From Roseibium sp. HPY-6 (GTDB taxonomy: Bacteria > Pseudomonadota > Alphaproteobacteria > Rhizobiales > Stappiaceae), in NCBI RefSeq assembly GCF_040530035.1, contig NZ_JBEWCD010000002.1:3163563-3227562 (forward strand): DNA of 64,000 nt. The letters are read 5' to 3'. Position 1 is the first letter of the stretch, and each line of letters opens with the position of its first letter. Of the stretch, positions 18,000 through 28,690 are shown in pieces. The translations under genes were made by a program, and so were the position numbers. Under the pieces are notes generated by a model that did no database searches, was not told the DNA's origin, and saw nothing but the letters and a program-made list of their open reading frames with translations.

Positions 18000-19442
18000 C
18001 TACATGTTCAGAACTCTTCCGTATGCGTCGAGCACCGATTCCTTCATCATTTCCGAAAGCGTCGGATGCGGGAAGACCGTGTGCATCAGGTCTTCTTCGG
18101 TGGTTTCAAGGTTCATTGCGACGACATAACCCTGGATCAGTTCGGTGACTTCAGCACCGACCATGTGCGCGCCCAGAAGCTGACCGGTCTTGGCATCGAA
18201 GATCGTTTTGATCAGACCGTCCGGTTCACCAAGAGCAATTGCTTTGCCGTTACCGATAAACGGAAAGCGTCCTACCTTGATGTCGTAGCCTGCTTCCTTG
18301 GCCTTTGGCTCCGTGAGGCCGACGGAGGCGACCTGCGGGTGACAATAGGTGCAGCCCGGGATCATGGACTTGTCCATCGCATGAACGTCTTTGCCGGCGA
18401 TTTTTTCAACGCAGATGACGCCTTCATGCTCTGCCTTGTGCGCCAGCATCGGCGGCCCCGCGACATCGCCAATGGCGTAAATACCCGGAACGCTCGTGCG
18501 GCCATATCCGTCAATGACAACGCAGCCACGGTCGGTTTTTACACCGAGTACTTCAAGACCGAGATTCTCGATATTCCCGACAACACCGACTGCCGAAATC
18601 AGCTTTTCAGCTGTCAGATCCTGCTTCTTGCCGTCCTTCGTCTCAACCGTTGCGGTAACGCCCTTTGCGCCCTTTTTGACCTGCGAAACCTTGGCTTCTA
18701 GAAGGAAATTTATGCCCTGCTTTTCCATCTTTTTCTTGGCAAGACCCGAAATTTCCGGATCTTCGACCGGCATGATGGTCGGCATCATTTCAATAACTGT
18801 GACGTCTGCACCCATGGTTTTGTAGAACGAGGCGAACTCGATACCGATCGCGCCGGAGCCCATGACGATGAGCGACTTTGGCATGGAAGGCGGAACCATG
18901 GCTTCGAAGTAAGTCCAGATATCCTTGCCGTCCGGTTCGATGCCCGGGATCACACGCGGGCGTGCACCAGTCGCCACGATGATATGTTTGGCCTTGTAGA
19001 CGCCCTCTCCCTTGGTGCCTTTCGGTGCGGGATGCTGGGGTTCCATGGCTTTCTTGGATGTCTTGGAAACCGTGACTTCGCCAACCTTGGTAACCTTACC
19101 CTCGCCCCAGATGATATCGACCTTGTTCTTCTTCATCAGGAAGCCGACACCGCCGGCAAGCTGGCCGGAAACACCGCGCGAGCGCTTGACCACTGCAGAA
19201 GGGTCAAAAGAAACATTGTCAGCCGAAAGGCCGTAGTCTTTGGCGTGCTGCATATAGTGGTAGATTTCGGCGGAGCGAAGCAGCGCCTTGGTCGGGATAC
19301 AGCCCCAGTTGAGACAGATGCCGCCCATGTGTTCACGTTCGACAATCGCCGTCTTCAGGCCGAGTTGAGCGGCGCGGATTGCAGTCACGTAGCCACCCGG
19401 CCCCGAGCCGATGATGATCACGTCGTAGTTGGTATCAGCCAT
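18000..19442 (-). CDS. lpdA: Dihydrolipoyl dehydrogenase (E3)
   Basis: FAD flavoprotein disulfide reductase that reoxidises dihydrolipoyl groups of 2-oxo acid dehydrogenase complexes using NAD. The 480 residues show the FAD motif IIGSGPGGYVTAIRAAQLG, the redox disulfide GGICLNWGCIPTKALL, the NAD motif IVMGSGAIGIEFASF, IYAIGDVAGPPMLAHKA, and the C-terminal His-Glu dyad in VFPHPTLSE. Start ATG 19442 (MADTNYDVIIIG). It is the last gene of pdhA-pdhB-pdhC-lpd, 72 bases after pdhC. Confidence 0.97.
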   Translation of the reverse strand: MADTNYDVIIIGSGPGGYVTAIRAAQLGLKTAIVEREHMGGICLNWGCIPTKALLRSAEIYHYMQHAKDYGLSADNVSFDPSAVVKRSRGVSGQLAGGVGFLMKKNKVDIIWGEGKVTKVGEVTVSKTSKKAMEPQHPAPKGTKGEGVYKAKHIIVATGARPRVIPGIEPDGKDIWTYFEAMVPPSMPKSLIVMGSGAIGIEFASFYKTMGADVTVIEMMPTIMPVEDPEISGLAKKKMEKQGINFLLEAKVSQVKKGAKGVTATVETKDGKKQDLTAEKLISAVGVVGNIENLGLEVLGVKTDRGCVVIDGYGRTSVPGIYAIGDVAGPPMLAHKAEHEGVICVEKIAGKDVHAMDKSMIPGCTYCHPQVASVGLTEPKAKEAGYDIKVGRFPFIGNGKAIALGEPDGLIKTIFDAKTGQLLGAHMVGAEVTELIQGYVVAMNLETTEEDLMHTVFPHPTLSEMMKESVLDAYGRVLNM

Positions 19443-19514
19443 GGTGTTTTCCCCGGCGAAAGAAGTCTTCGTTCGAAAACGGCGCGACGTTACCGCCGCG
19501 CCGGAAAGCATGCA

Positions 19515-20846
19515 TCAGACCAGCATGCTCATCGGATTTTCGATATAGCCTTTGAACGCGGCGAGCAGTTCCGCTCCAAGCGCACCGTCGACGCAGCGAT
19601 GGTCCGTGGAAAGCGTAACCGTCATGACGGTCGCGACAGCAAGCGCATCGTTTTTGACAACGGGGCGCTTTTCACCGGCACCGACTGCGAGGATCGTTGC
19701 ATGCGGCGGATTGACGACGGCACAGAAGTCCTTGACGCCCATCATGCCCATGTTTGAAACCGCCGTCGTACCACCCTGGTACTCTTCCGGCTTCAGCTTG
19801 CGTTCCTTGGCTCGCTTGCCGAGGTCCTTCATCTCGTTTGAGATGACAGAAAGCGGCTTTTCCTCCGCCCGGCGGATGATCGGCGTGATCAGGCCACCCG
19901 GGATGGCGACGGCAACACCCACATCTGCATGTTTGTGCATGACCATGTTCTCGTCGGTCCAGGACACGTTTGCATCCGGAACATCGCGAAGCGCCAATGA
20001 CAGCGCCTTGATAGTCATGTCGTTCACGGAGAGCTTATAAGCCGGTTTGCCGTCTTTGTCGGTCGCTGCTGCTCCGTTGAGCTGCGACCTCAGCGCCAGC
20101 AGCCCGTCCAGCTCGACATCCACGGAAACATAAAAATGCGGGATTGTCTGTTTGGACTCCGTCAGGCGCTTTGCGATGGTCTTGCGCATGCCGTCATGCG
20201 GGACAAGTTCGTAGCTGTCTTCGTCGAAAAGCTTCAGAACCTGATCTGCCGAAGGACCTGCGGCGGGGGCCGATGCAGCAGCGACCTTTGGCGCCTCGGC
20301 CGCGGGGGCAGCTTTGCCCGTGCCAGCCGCGAGCGCTGCTTCGATGTCCCGCTTGACGATCCGGCCGTGCGGGCCGGTCCCGCTCAGCGCGGACAAATCA
20401 AGGCTGTTCAGCTTGGCAAGCCGTCTTGCAAGCGGAGAAGCAAAGATACGGGCACCATCGGCAGCGACCGGTGCCGGACCGGCCGGTGCAGCAACCGCAG
20501 GGGCAGCTGCGGCGGCGGCCGGAGCCGCTGCTGTGGCCGGGGCGTCGGCGACTGCCGGTGCAGGAGCCGCAGCTGCTGCGGTATTAATGGAACCTGCGTC
20601 TTCACCGTCTTCCAGCAAAACCGCTATCAGTTCGTTGACTTTGACGCCTTCGCTACCGGCAGGAACGACAATCTTGCCGACGGTGCCTTCGTCGACGGCC
20701 TCAACTTCCATCGTGGCCTTGTCGGTTTCGATCTCGGCAATCACATCGCCAGCGGAAACCTGATCGCCTTCCTTGACCAGCCATTTGGCCAGGTTGCCCT
20801 CTTCCATCGTCGGGGAAAGGGCCGGCATGGTGATATTAATTGGCAT
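19515..20846 (-). CDS. pdhC: Pyruvate dehydrogenase E2, dihydrolipoyl acetyltransferase
   Basis: Core acetyltransferase of the pyruvate dehydrogenase complex. The 443 residues run: a lipoyl domain ([18 protein letters not shown]; lipoylated Lys in [11 protein letters not shown]), a long Ala/Pro linker at about 90-135, a peripheral subunit-binding domain ([15 protein letters not shown] to [12 protein letters not shown]), a second Ala-rich linker, and the catalytic domain ending with [16 protein letters not shown] (active-site His). It follows pdhB after 16 bases. The lipoyl domain is very close to that of PdhB, including at DNA level. Confidence 0.97.
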   Translation of the reverse strand: MPINITMPALSPTMEEGNLAKWLVKEGDQVSAGDVIAEIETDKATMEVEAVDEGTVGKIVVPAGSEGVKVNELIAVLLEDGEDAGSINTAAAAAPAPAVADAPATAAAPAAAAAAPAVAAPAGPAPVAADGARIFASPLARRLAKLNSLDLSALSGTGPHGRIVKRDIEAALAAGTGKAAPAAEAPKVAAASAPAAGPSADQVLKLFDEDSYELVPHDGMRKTIAKRLTESKQTIPHFYVSVDVELDGLLALRSQLNGAAATDKDGKPAYKLSVNDMTIKALSLALRDVPDANVSWTDENMVMHKHADVGVAVAIPGGLITPIIRRAEEKPLSVISNEMKDLGKRAKERKLKPEEYQGGTTAVSNMGMMGVKDFCAVVNPPHATILAVGAGEKRPVVKNDALAVATVMTVTLSTDHRCVDGALGAELLAAFKGYIENPMSMLV

Positions 20847-20862
20847 GTCCGTCTCCCCCGGT

Positions 20863-22242
20863 TCAGGCTGTGTAGGTCACGGCCTTAACCGCATCGATGA
20901 CTTCAGGAACGCTCGGCAGCGCGAGCTTTTCAAGGTTTGCCGCATAAGGCATCGGAACGTCCTTGCCGGTCACCCGCAAGACGGGAGCGTCAAGATAATC
21001 GAACGCTTTTTCCTGAACCTGATAAGCAATTTCGGACGAGACCGAACACATCGGGAAAGCTTCCTCGATAGTGACGATCCGGCCTGTTTTGCGCACCGAA
21101 GCAAGAACCGTTTCGATATCGAGCGGTCGAATGGTGCGCAGGTTGATGACTTCAGCCGAAATACCCATTCCAGCCAGTTCGTCCGCCGCCTGCAGCGTGT
21201 AGGTCATGCCGATGCCCCAGGAAACAAGCGTCACATCGGTACCGCCACGTTCGATCTTCGCCTTGCCGATCGGCAGCACGAAATCGTCCATGTCGGGAAT
21301 TTCGAAGGAATGACCGTAAAGGATCTCGTTTTCCAGGAAGATGACCGGATTGGAATCGCGGATCGCGGCCTTCAACAGACCTTTCGCGTCGGCCGCGGAA
21401 TAAGGTTGAACCACCTTCAGACCCGGCACATGGGCATACCATGATGCATAATCCTGCGAGTGCTGTGCACCAACGCGTGCCGCCGCACCGTTCGGGCCAC
21501 GGAAGACAATCGGTGCTCCCATCTGCCCACCGGACATATAGAGCGTCTTCGCAGCGGAGTTGATGATCTGATCGATCGCCTGCATGGCGAAGTTGAAGGT
21601 CATGAACTCGACGATTGGCCGCAAGCCGGCCATGGCAGCGCCGACGCCAAGCCCGGTAAAGCCATGCTCGGTGATCGGTGTATCGATCACGCGCTTGTCG
21701 CTGAACTCGTCCAGAAGACCCTGGGTGATCTTGTAGGCACCCTGGTATTCGGCCACTTCCTCGCCCATGACGAAAACGTCCGGGTCACGGCGCATTTCTT
21801 CCGCCATTGCATCCCGCAGCGCTTCGCGGACAGTGGAGGTTTTCATTGCGGTGCCGGCCGGAATTTCCGGGTCTTCCGCAGGCTCGGAAACAACGGGCGC
21901 TACGGGAGCAGCCGGTGCTGCAGGTGCGCTCGGTGCCTCGGCCTGAGCAGGTGCGGCTGCCGGAGCAGCAGCGGCTGCATCCATTGCGCTCGCATCCTCG
22001 CCCTCACCAAGAAGCACGGCGATCTTCTCGTTGACCTTGACGTTGTCGGTCCCTTCAGGAACCAGGATCTTGCCAAGCGTACCCTCGTCGACGGCTTCGA
22101 CTTCCATCGTTGCCTTGTCGGTTTCAATTTCGGCGATCACATCGCCCGCAGTGACTGCTTCACCTTCGGCCTTCAGCCATTTGGCGAGCTTGCCCTCTTC
22201 CATTGTCGGCGAGAGAGCCGGCATCAAAATATCAATCGGCAT
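20863..22242 (-). CDS. pdhB: Pyruvate dehydrogenase E1 beta subunit with N-terminal lipoyl domain
   Basis: Beta chain of thiamine-diphosphate pyruvate dehydrogenase. The 459 residues have an additional N-terminal lipoyl domain (residues 1-80, [18 protein letters not shown], with [11 protein letters not shown]), an Ala/Pro linker to about 130, then the E1-beta body: [33 protein letters not shown], and the C-terminal part with [15 protein letters not shown] lipoylated E1-beta is known from alphaproteobacteria (Sinorhizobium, Zymomonas), so this is family-typical though absent in E. coli. It lies between pdhA and pdhC with 14- and 16-base gaps. Confidence 0.97.
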   Translation of the reverse strand: MPIDILMPALSPTMEEGKLAKWLKAEGEAVTAGDVIAEIETDKATMEVEAVDEGTLGKILVPEGTDNVKVNEKIAVLLGEGEDASAMDAAAAAPAAAPAQAEAPSAPAAPAAPVAPVVSEPAEDPEIPAGTAMKTSTVREALRDAMAEEMRRDPDVFVMGEEVAEYQGAYKITQGLLDEFSDKRVIDTPITEHGFTGLGVGAAMAGLRPIVEFMTFNFAMQAIDQIINSAAKTLYMSGGQMGAPIVFRGPNGAAARVGAQHSQDYASWYAHVPGLKVVQPYSAADAKGLLKAAIRDSNPVIFLENEILYGHSFEIPDMDDFVLPIGKAKIERGGTDVTLVSWGIGMTYTLQAADELAGMGISAEVINLRTIRPLDIETVLASVRKTGRIVTIEEAFPMCSVSSEIAYQVQEKAFDYLDAPVLRVTGKDVPMPYAANLEKLALPSVPEVIDAVKAVTYTA

Positions 22243-22256
22243 TTCTTCCCCCGGCG

Positions 22257-23306
22257 TTACAGCAAGATGTCGGTGTAGAGTTCAGATGCGTCCGGTTCCG
22301 GATCGTTCTGCGCAAATTCAGCTGCTTCGGCGACCTTTGCGCGGACATCTTTATCGATCGCCTTCAGGTCGTCTTCACTCGCCCAACCCTTTTCGATCAT
22401 CCGGGCCCTGACCTGCTCGATCGGATCGTGCTCGGTCCGCATTTTCTGAACTTCATCCTTGGAACGGTATTTCGCGGGATCGGACATGGAGTGACCGCGA
22501 TACCGGTAGGTGATCATTTCCAGGATGTACGGTCCTTTGCCATCCCGGCACCAGGCCAATGCCTTGTCGGACGCTGCCTTGACGGCCCGGACATCCATCC
22601 CGTCAACCTGTTCACCGGGGATACCGAAGGAGGCACCACGTTGGGAAAGATCCGTGGTTGCCGAGGCGCGATTTACGCTCGTACCCATGCCGTATTTGTT
22701 GTTTTCGATCACGTAAACGACGGGAAGCTTCCAGAGTTCCGCCATGTTGAAGCTCTCGTAGACCTGGCCCTGGTTGGACGCGCCATCTCCGAAAAACGCC
22801 ATCGAAACGTTGCCGTTTCCGCGATACTTGTTGGCAAAACCAAGACCGGTTCCAAGAGATACCTGCGCACCGACAATGCCGTGGCCGCCGTAGAAATGCT
22901 TCTCTTTGGAGAACATATGCATCGACCCGCCCTTCCCTTTGGAAAGACCGCCGCGCCGGCCGGTGAGTTCCGCCATGACGGCGCCCGGATCGAGATCCAT
23001 TGCCAGCATGTGGCCGTGATCACGATAGCCGGTGATCATCTGATCGCCGTCCTTCTTGGCCATCTGCATACCGACCACGACAGCTTCCTGCCCGATATAC
23101 AAATGACAAAATCCGCCGATGAGGCCCATGCCGTACAATTGTCCGGCTTTTTCCTCAAATCGGCGGATCAGAAGCATTTCGCGGTATGCGTGAAGTTCTT
23201 CGTCCTTGTCGAACTCGGCGATCGCAGGCTTCGCTTTCTTGGCGGTGCTGCGGGTCCGGCTAGCGCTCTTGGAGCGAGCGGAAGTGGTCTTTGATGCTGT
23301 GGCCAT
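22257..23306 (-). CDS. pdhA: Pyruvate dehydrogenase E1 alpha subunit
   Basis: Thiamine-diphosphate-binding chain that decarboxylates pyruvate. The 349 residues start with a short basic Ala/Ser/Lys tail, then [41 protein letters not shown], and the ThDP motif [19 protein letters not shown]. The phosphorylation-loop region of eukaryotic enzymes matches [16 protein letters not shown]. First gene of the operon; a candidate promoter lies about 80 bases upstream. Confidence 0.98.
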   Translation of the reverse strand: MATASKTTSARSKSASRTRSTAKKAKPAIAEFDKDEELHAYREMLLIRRFEEKAGQLYGMGLIGGFCHLYIGQEAVVVGMQMAKKDGDQMITGYRDHGHMLAMDLDPGAVMAELTGRRGGLSKGKGGSMHMFSKEKHFYGGHGIVGAQVSLGTGLGFANKYRGNGNVSMAFFGDGASNQGQVYESFNMAELWKLPVVYVIENNKYGMGTSVNRASATTDLSQRGASFGIPGEQVDGMDVRAVKAASDKALAWCRDGKGPYILEMITYRYRGHSMSDPAKYRSKDEVQKMRTEHDPIEQVRARMIEKGWASEDDLKAIDKDVRAKVAEAAEFAQNDPEPDASELYTDILL

Positions 23307-23383
23307 AACCCTCTTCTCGGCGTGACGTTTCCCCTAAGACAGGTAGCTGCAACTTATCCTGTTGCTCCTGTCAATCCAATCCA

Positions 23384-23412
23384 ATTATAACGGGAACCTG
23401 AAGCGATTTAAA
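23384..23412 (-). promoter_or_regulatory. Candidate promoter for the pdhABC-lpd operon
   Basis: On the minus strand the pdhA upstream region has a perfect TATAAT at 23389-23384 and TTTAAA at 23412-23407, separated by 17 bases. The -35 is a poor match. A start about seven bases beyond the -10 would leave a leader of about 70 bases. The 174-base gap between ftsB and pdhA is AT-rich, as expected for a promoter. Prediction only. Confidence 0.35.
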
Positions 23413-23480
23413 TTGTTGCTTTAGATGAGAAAAATAGAATTTAACAAGAATATTGTTAATCATGAAAAATGAACTTGTTT

Positions 23481-23867
23481 TTAGTTCATGCTGTAGCGAT
23501 GTCCGGGCCGAAGGACGACAAGTTCGTTTGAGTGCACAAGGTTGAGGTTCAGCCGGGCTCGCTCATCCAGCATATCGGGATCGAGACTTTCGGGCCGAAG
23601 CAGGCTGACGCGAGCGACAAGTTTTTGCCGTTCTTCCGACAGAAGTTCAAGCTCAGCCTCAAGCTCCGAGACCCTGCTCTCGATCATGGCGCGGCCAACC
23701 AGACCGAGTTCACCGCTCATGGCGTGAAATCCGAAATAACCAAGCGCCGCAATAGCGATCACAGGCGTGATGAGGCGGCGAATGAAAGACTGTTTTCGCT
23801 GGCGGGTAGCTGCTCGGGGCACTCTTGGGACCTTAACGCTGAACTGTTGGTCTCTTTGTTTCTCCAC
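23481..23867 (-). CDS. ftsB: Septum formation initiator family protein (FtsB/DivIC)
   Basis: Bitopic membrane protein of the FtsB/DivIC family, part of the FtsQLB divisome subcomplex. The 128 residues have a basic N-terminal tail, one membrane span (LITPVIAIAALGYFGFHAM), and a leucine-heptad coiled coil (SRVSELEAELELLSEERQKL) ending in ARLNLNLVHSNELVV, the usual layout. Start is GTG at 23867. It is immediately upstream of pdhA on the same strand, a common alphaproteobacterial order, and divergent from pcm. Confidence 0.9.
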   Translation of the reverse strand: MEKQRDQQFSVKVPRVPRAATRQRKQSFIRRLITPVIAIAALGYFGFHAMSGELGLVGRAMIESRVSELEAELELLSEERQKLVARVSLLRPESLDPDMLDERARLNLNLVHSNELVVLRPGHRYSMN

Positions 23868-23946
23868 TATGCGGGGTTAGGTTTAATAGAGTCTTGAGAC
23901 AGTCATTCAAATGTCGGCTAAATCGCGAATGACCTGGGGACTGGAC

Positions 23947-24597
23947 ATGGACCGATTTTCAAAGGAACGGGATGAAATGGTTTCGCGGCAACTTGAAGGC
24001 CGCGGTCTTCAGGACCAACGTGTACTTGCTGCCATGAGGACGGTCCCGCGACATCTGTTTGTATCGAAAAAACTCGCCAATCATGCTTATAGGGACATGC
24101 CACTGACCATCGGCCATTACCAGTCGATTTCGCAGCCCTACATGGTTGCGCTGATGTGTGAACTGCTTGACCTTTCCGCAACTGACACGGTTCTGGAGGT
24201 TGGAACAGGATCCGGCTACGCCGCCGCTGTTCTGTCGGAGTTATGCGGCCATGTGGTCACTGTTGAGCGAATCCCGGAACTTGCAAAGAATGCTCGCGTT
24301 GTGCTCGGCACACTCGGCTGCGACTCAATCGAGGTCCATTGCGTCGATGGAACAGTAGGTTTTCCTGGCAGGAGCCCCTACGATGCGATCCTGGTTTCTG
24401 CAGGGGCACCAGCTGTTCCCGAAGGATTGAAACAGCAGCTGAAATCGGGTGGCCGCCTGGTCATTCCTGTCGGCAACAGCAAAATGACCCAGGACCTTTT
24501 GCGTATTCGCAGACATTCCAAGGACAAATTTGAAACCGAGAACCATGGCGGCGTCGCCTTCGTACCCCTTGTCGGCAAAGAAGGTTGGTCGATGTAA
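23947..24597 (+). CDS. pcm: Protein-L-isoaspartate O-methyltransferase
   Basis: SAM-dependent repair enzyme that methylates isoaspartyl residues in damaged proteins. From ATG 23947 the product is 216 residues: VPRHLFVSK, the substrate segment GHYQSISQPYMVALMCELL, the SAM motif VLEVGTGSGYAAAVLSEL, and the C-terminal GGRLVIPVG and AFVPLVGKEGW. An ATG 12 codons earlier (23911) is in frame; I prefer 23947 because GGGGA sits seven bases upstream. It is divergent from ftsB. Confidence 0.93.
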   Translation: MDRFSKERDEMVSRQLEGRGLQDQRVLAAMRTVPRHLFVSKKLANHAYRDMPLTIGHYQSISQPYMVALMCELLDLSATDTVLEVGTGSGYAAAVLSELCGHVVTVERIPELAKNARVVLGTLGCDSIEVHCVDGTVGFPGRSPYDAILVSAGAPAVPEGLKQQLKSGGRLVIPVGNSKMTQDLLRIRRHSKDKFETENHGGVAFVPLVGKEGWSM

Positions 24598-24627
24598 GCT
24601 CTCATAGGCGCATTGTTGAACTGCGGA

Positions 24628-27600
24628 TCACGCAGCTGCCAATCGCGCGAGTTTCGTCAAAATGGTGGCAGTCCCCTTGAGCCGCGAATCCGTCTTTTCC
24701 CAATCCCTCGTCAGCACAACTCGCTGGTCTGGTCGGATTTTTGCGAGTACGCCCTGCTCGGCGATATAGGAAACGAGCCCGGCCGGGTTGGAAAACTCGC
24801 TGTTGCGGAAGCTGACCAGAATGCCTTTCGGCCCGGCATCGACTTTCTCGACATTCGCCTTCCGGCACAGTCCCTTGATGTAAACGATCTTCAGAAGATG
24901 CTGCACCTCTTCCGGCAAGGGTCCGAACCGGTCAATGAGTTCAGCACCGAATGCGTCGATTTCCTCCGCCTCAGTGACATCTCCCAACCGGCGGTAGAGC
25001 TGCAGGCGCAATTGGAGATCGGCGACATAGTCCTCTGGAATGAGAACAGGCGTACCGATATTGATTTGTGGCGACCATTGTTCCTCGCCGTAATCCGCGC
25101 CGCCATCTTTGAGCTGGGCGACCGCCTCTTCCAACATCTGCTGGTAGAGTTCGAAGCCCACCTCCTTGATGTGGCCTGACTGTTCCTCGCCAAGAAGGTT
25201 CCCTGCCCCGCGAATGTCCAGATCGTGGCTCGCGAGCTGAAAACCGGCTCCGAGCGTTTCCAGCGATTGCAGCACCTTGAGCCGCCGTTCGGCTGTCGCC
25301 GTGAGTGTTTTGTTGGCAGGCACTGTGAAGAGCGCATAGGCGCGTGTCTTGGAGCGTCCAACTCGTCCGCGCAACTGGTAAAGCTGCGCCAGGCCGAACA
25401 TGTCCGCACGGTGTACGATCAGCGTGTTCGCTGTTGGAATATCCAGTCCTGATTCGACAATCGTGGTTGAGAGCAGAACGTTGTACTTGCCCTCATAAAA
25501 GGCGTTCATGACATCTTCCAGCTCGCCGGGCGGCATCTGGCCGTGGGCAACCGCGACCTTCAGTTCCGGAACCTGCTCTTCCAGGAAAGCGAGCCTGTCG
25601 GCGATATCAGAGAGCCTCGGACAAACGTAAAAACTCTGACCACCGCGATAATGCTCACGCAGCAATGCCTCACGCACGACCAAAGGATCAAAAGGCGAGA
25701 CAAAAGTCCGCACGGCCAGCCTGTCGACCGGCGGCGTTGCGATCAGCGACAATTCACGAACGCCCGTCAGGGCAAGTTGCAGCGTGCGCGGGATTGGGGT
25801 TGCCGACAGGGTCATAACGTGGACGTCGGACTTCAGCTCTTTCAGCCGCTCCTTGTGCTTTACGCCGAAATGCTGCTCTTCGTCGATGATCAGCAGGCCG
25901 AGATCGCGGAACTGGATCGATTTTCCAAGGAGCGCGTGTGTTCCGACAACGATATCGACGGACCCGTCGGTAATGCCTTTTTTGGTCAATGTAAGCTGTT
26001 TGGAAGGCACAAGCCGAGACGCGTGACCGACATTGATCGGCAGCCCGTGAAAGCGTTCGGAAAAGGTCTTGTAGTGCTGACGCGCCAGAAGCGTTGTCGG
26101 CACAACGACAGCGACCTGACGGCCGGACATGGCGGCAATGAATGCTGCGCGCAGGGCCACTTCGGTTTTGCCAAACCCCACATCACCGCAGATCAGGCGA
26201 TCCATTGGCCGGCCCGATGACAGGTCATCGAAAACCGCATCAATCGCCGTCAGCTGATCTTCTGTCTCTTCATAGGGAAAGCGCGTTGCAAACTCGTCGT
26301 AGACCCCTTCCGGCGTTTCAACCACCGGCGCAGTCTTCAGAGCACGCTCCGCCGCGGTTTTGATCAAGCCGTCCGCGATCTCAAGAATGCGCTTCTTGAG
26401 TTTCGCCTTACGCGCCTGCCAAGCGCCTCCACCGAGCTTGTCGAGTTGGGCCTCCTGATCCTCGGAGCCGTAGCGCGACAGGAGTTCAATATTCTCAACC
26501 GGCAGGTAAAGCTTGTCACCGCCTGCATATTGCAGTTCCAGGCAATCATGCGGCGCACCGACGGCCTCGATGGTTTTCAGGCCAATGAATCTGCCAATTC
26601 CATGTTCGACATGGACAACGAGATCTCCTTCGGAAAGCCCCGTTGCCTCGGTAATGACATTCGCACCCTTGGATTTGCGGCGGGACTTTCTGACCAGCCT
26701 GTCGCCGAGAATGTCCTGCTCGCCAATAAAGGCGATGTCCTTGAGTTCAAAGCCGTGCTCGATTCCAAGAACACACAAAGCCGAAGTCTTTGCCGGAAGT
26801 TTTTCGACACCGTCCAGCGTTTCAACATCCTGAACCGAGCCCAAGCCGTGATCGCCCAGGATCTGACCCAGGCGATCGCGCGACCCTTCGGACCAGCAGG
26901 CAATGACGGTGCGCTTGCCCTCTTTTTGAAGCGCACGCACATGGCCCGTCAAAGCATCGAAGATGTTGACATCTCCGGCCGCACGTTCTGCCGCAAAGCT
27001 GCGTCCCTGCCGTCCTTCGATTTCCACGACGGTCTTGCCGCTTCCGGGCGGCGGCGTGAACGGATCGAGCACCGCGCTTGCCCTGTCGGCGATCGCAGTT
27101 GTCCAAGCGTCTTGCGAGACATAGAGACTGTCCGGCTCGATCGGCATATACGGAACAGTACCAGACGCAGACCCCATCTCGCGGGCGTCCTGACGGGCGT
27201 TATAGTGCTCGACGATCTGTTCCGCTCGCTCACGCACAGCGTCCGCTGAGTTGGTATCCAATACGACGGGCGTGTCGGCGATATAATCGAAAAGTGTTTC
27301 CAGCCGTTCATGGAACAGCGGCAACCAGTGCTCCATGCCGGCATAGCGACGACCGTCACTGATTGACTGGTATAGGACATCCTCACGGCTGGCTGCACCG
27401 AATTGGGCAAGATAGGAGCGCCGGAAGCGCGAGATCGCATCCTCCGACAAGACTACCTCGCTCATTGGCACAAGGTCGAGCCGTTTGAGTTGTTTGGATG
27501 TTCGCTGCGTCTCGGAATTGAACGACCGGATGGATTCCAGCGTGTCGCCGAAAAAATCGAGGCGCACGGGCTCTTCAGCACCAGGAGCAAAAAGATCCAC

Positions 27601-28113
27601 AATGCCACCGCGAACCGCATATTCTCCGGTTTCCCGTACGGTTGGCGTCCGAGAGAACCCGTTCATCTCCAGCCAGTTGGTGATCGCCGCCATATCGACC
27701 TGGTTGCCCGGCGCCATGGAAAATGTCTGCTCCTCCATGAAGCTGCGTTCGGGCAGGCGTTGCAATGCCGCATTCAAAGTCGTCAGCAGGATCGTCTTTT
27801 TTCCGGCCGCAATACCGCGCGCCAGCTGACCGAGCGCCAGCAACCGCCGCGCACTGATCGCCGAGTTGGGTGACACGCGGTCGTAAGGTAGGCAGTCCCA
27901 GGCAGGCAGTTGAATGACGTCGATAGTCGGATCGAAAAACGCAAGCGCTTCACTGACCATCGCCATGCGCGTTGCGTCGCGCGCCACGAACACAAGCGCG
28001 AGACCATCAGCGTCACTCTCTGCAAGGATCCTGGCAAGCGCGAAACTTTCCGCGCCGTCCGGCACACCTGCCAGCGTGACGTTGGCCCGATCCTTGAGCA
28101 GGCTGTCGAACAC
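24628..28113 (-). CDS. mfd: Transcription-repair coupling factor
   Basis: ATP-dependent DNA translocase that removes stalled RNA polymerase and recruits UvrA. The 1161 residues include UvrB-homology domains at the N terminus (LPAWDCLPYDRVSPN), the CarD-like RNA polymerase-interacting domain (GDLVVHVEHGIGRFIGL), helicase motifs (Walker A GDVGFGKTEVALRAAF, DEEQHFGV, SATPIPRTL, LIVHRADMFGLAQLYQLRGR), and the C-terminal TRCF domain. I chose GTG 28113 (FDSLLKDRANV) because AAGGAC lies a few bases upstream and the longer frame to 28203 would overlap sdhE by over 70 bases. The length is close to E. coli Mfd (1148). Confidence 0.95.
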   Translation of the reverse strand: MFDSLLKDRANVTLAGVPDGAESFALARILAESDADGLALVFVARDATRMAMVSEALAFFDPTIDVIQLPAWDCLPYDRVSPNSAISARRLLALGQLARGIAAGKKTILLTTLNAALQRLPERSFMEEQTFSMAPGNQVDMAAITNWLEMNGFSRTPTVRETGEYAVRGGIVDLFAPGAEEPVRLDFFGDTLESIRSFNSETQRTSKQLKRLDLVPMSEVVLSEDAISRFRRSYLAQFGAASREDVLYQSISDGRRYAGMEHWLPLFHERLETLFDYIADTPVVLDTNSADAVRERAEQIVEHYNARQDAREMGSASGTVPYMPIEPDSLYVSQDAWTTAIADRASAVLDPFTPPPGSGKTVVEIEGRQGRSFAAERAAGDVNIFDALTGHVRALQKEGKRTVIACWSEGSRDRLGQILGDHGLGSVQDVETLDGVEKLPAKTSALCVLGIEHGFELKDIAFIGEQDILGDRLVRKSRRKSKGANVITEATGLSEGDLVVHVEHGIGRFIGLKTIEAVGAPHDCLELQYAGGDKLYLPVENIELLSRYGSEDQEAQLDKLGGGAWQARKAKLKKRILEIADGLIKTAAERALKTAPVVETPEGVYDEFATRFPYEETEDQLTAIDAVFDDLSSGRPMDRLICGDVGFGKTEVALRAAFIAAMSGRQVAVVVPTTLLARQHYKTFSERFHGLPINVGHASRLVPSKQLTLTKKGITDGSVDIVVGTHALLGKSIQFRDLGLLIIDEEQHFGVKHKERLKELKSDVHVMTLSATPIPRTLQLALTGVRELSLIATPPVDRLAVRTFVSPFDPLVVREALLREHYRGGQSFYVCPRLSDIADRLAFLEEQVPELKVAVAHGQMPPGELEDVMNAFYEGKYNVLLSTTIVESGLDIPTANTLIVHRADMFGLAQLYQLRGRVGRSKTRAYALFTVPANKTLTATAERRLKVLQSLETLGAGFQLASHDLDIRGAGNLLGEEQSGHIKEVGFELYQQMLEEAVAQLKDGGADYGEEQWSPQINIGTPVLIPEDYVADLQLRLQLYRRLGDVTEAEEIDAFGAELIDRFGPLPEEVQHLLKIVYIKGLCRKANVEKVDAGPKGILVSFRNSEFSNPAGLVSYIAEQGVLAKIRPDQRVVLTRDWEKTDSRLKGTATILTKLARLAAA

Positions 28114-28130
28114 AGAAAACGTCCTTTTCG

Positions 28131-28445
28131 TTACTTCATGAAACCGGCAGGGCCGGACGCTTCGTGATAGGCGATGATTTGCCGGTAAAGAGGCCCGTCC
28201 CATTCCGGGGGCAATGGCTTGCGGCCGGTCATCCAGGCATAGAGATCCTGGTCATGCGCCGTCAAAAGATGCTCCAGCTCCAGAAGTTCTGGCTCTGAAA
28301 GCGTGTCAATCTGCGCGTTGGCAAAGCCGCCAAGCAGGAGATCCATTTCCTTCATGCCACGATGCCAGCACCGGAAGAGAATTTTCTTGCGGCGCGGGTC
28401 ACGGTCACCCTGCGGGTTATCATTGCTTGTAGTTGGATCGGACAT
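28131..28445 (-). CDS. sdhE: FAD assembly factor SdhE
   Basis: Small protein promoting covalent flavinylation of succinate dehydrogenase (DUF339/YgfY). The 104 residues contain the RGxxE motif in HRGMKEMDLLLGGFA and EHLLTAHDQDLYAWMTG, both family hallmarks. The N terminus has a short charged extension. It is 17 bases upstream of mfd on the same strand; sdhE-mfd is conserved in Rhizobiales. It is divergent from recG. Confidence 0.94.
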   Translation of the reverse strand: MSDPTTSNDNPQGDRDPRRKKILFRCWHRGMKEMDLLLGGFANAQIDTLSEPELLELEHLLTAHDQDLYAWMTGRKPLPPEWDGPLYRQIIAYHEASGPAGFMK

Positions 28446-28690
28446 GTGAAGCCTATCAGGAAATCCTCCGGCAGGGATCGGACATCCAAGTTGCGATGGT
28501 TCAGCCGGGGATAGTCAAAGAGTGACGTTATATAACGCCGTAATTCGAGAATGTCAGCGTCTTGCATGAAATTGGCGCTCTTATTTGTTCACATAATGTT
28601 CTGCAGCTTGCACTCCAACTTCCCTTCATGGCAAAACCAACAGGAAGGTTCCCGAAAAGCACCGTCTTAAAGGTTAGAAACCGACAGAAA

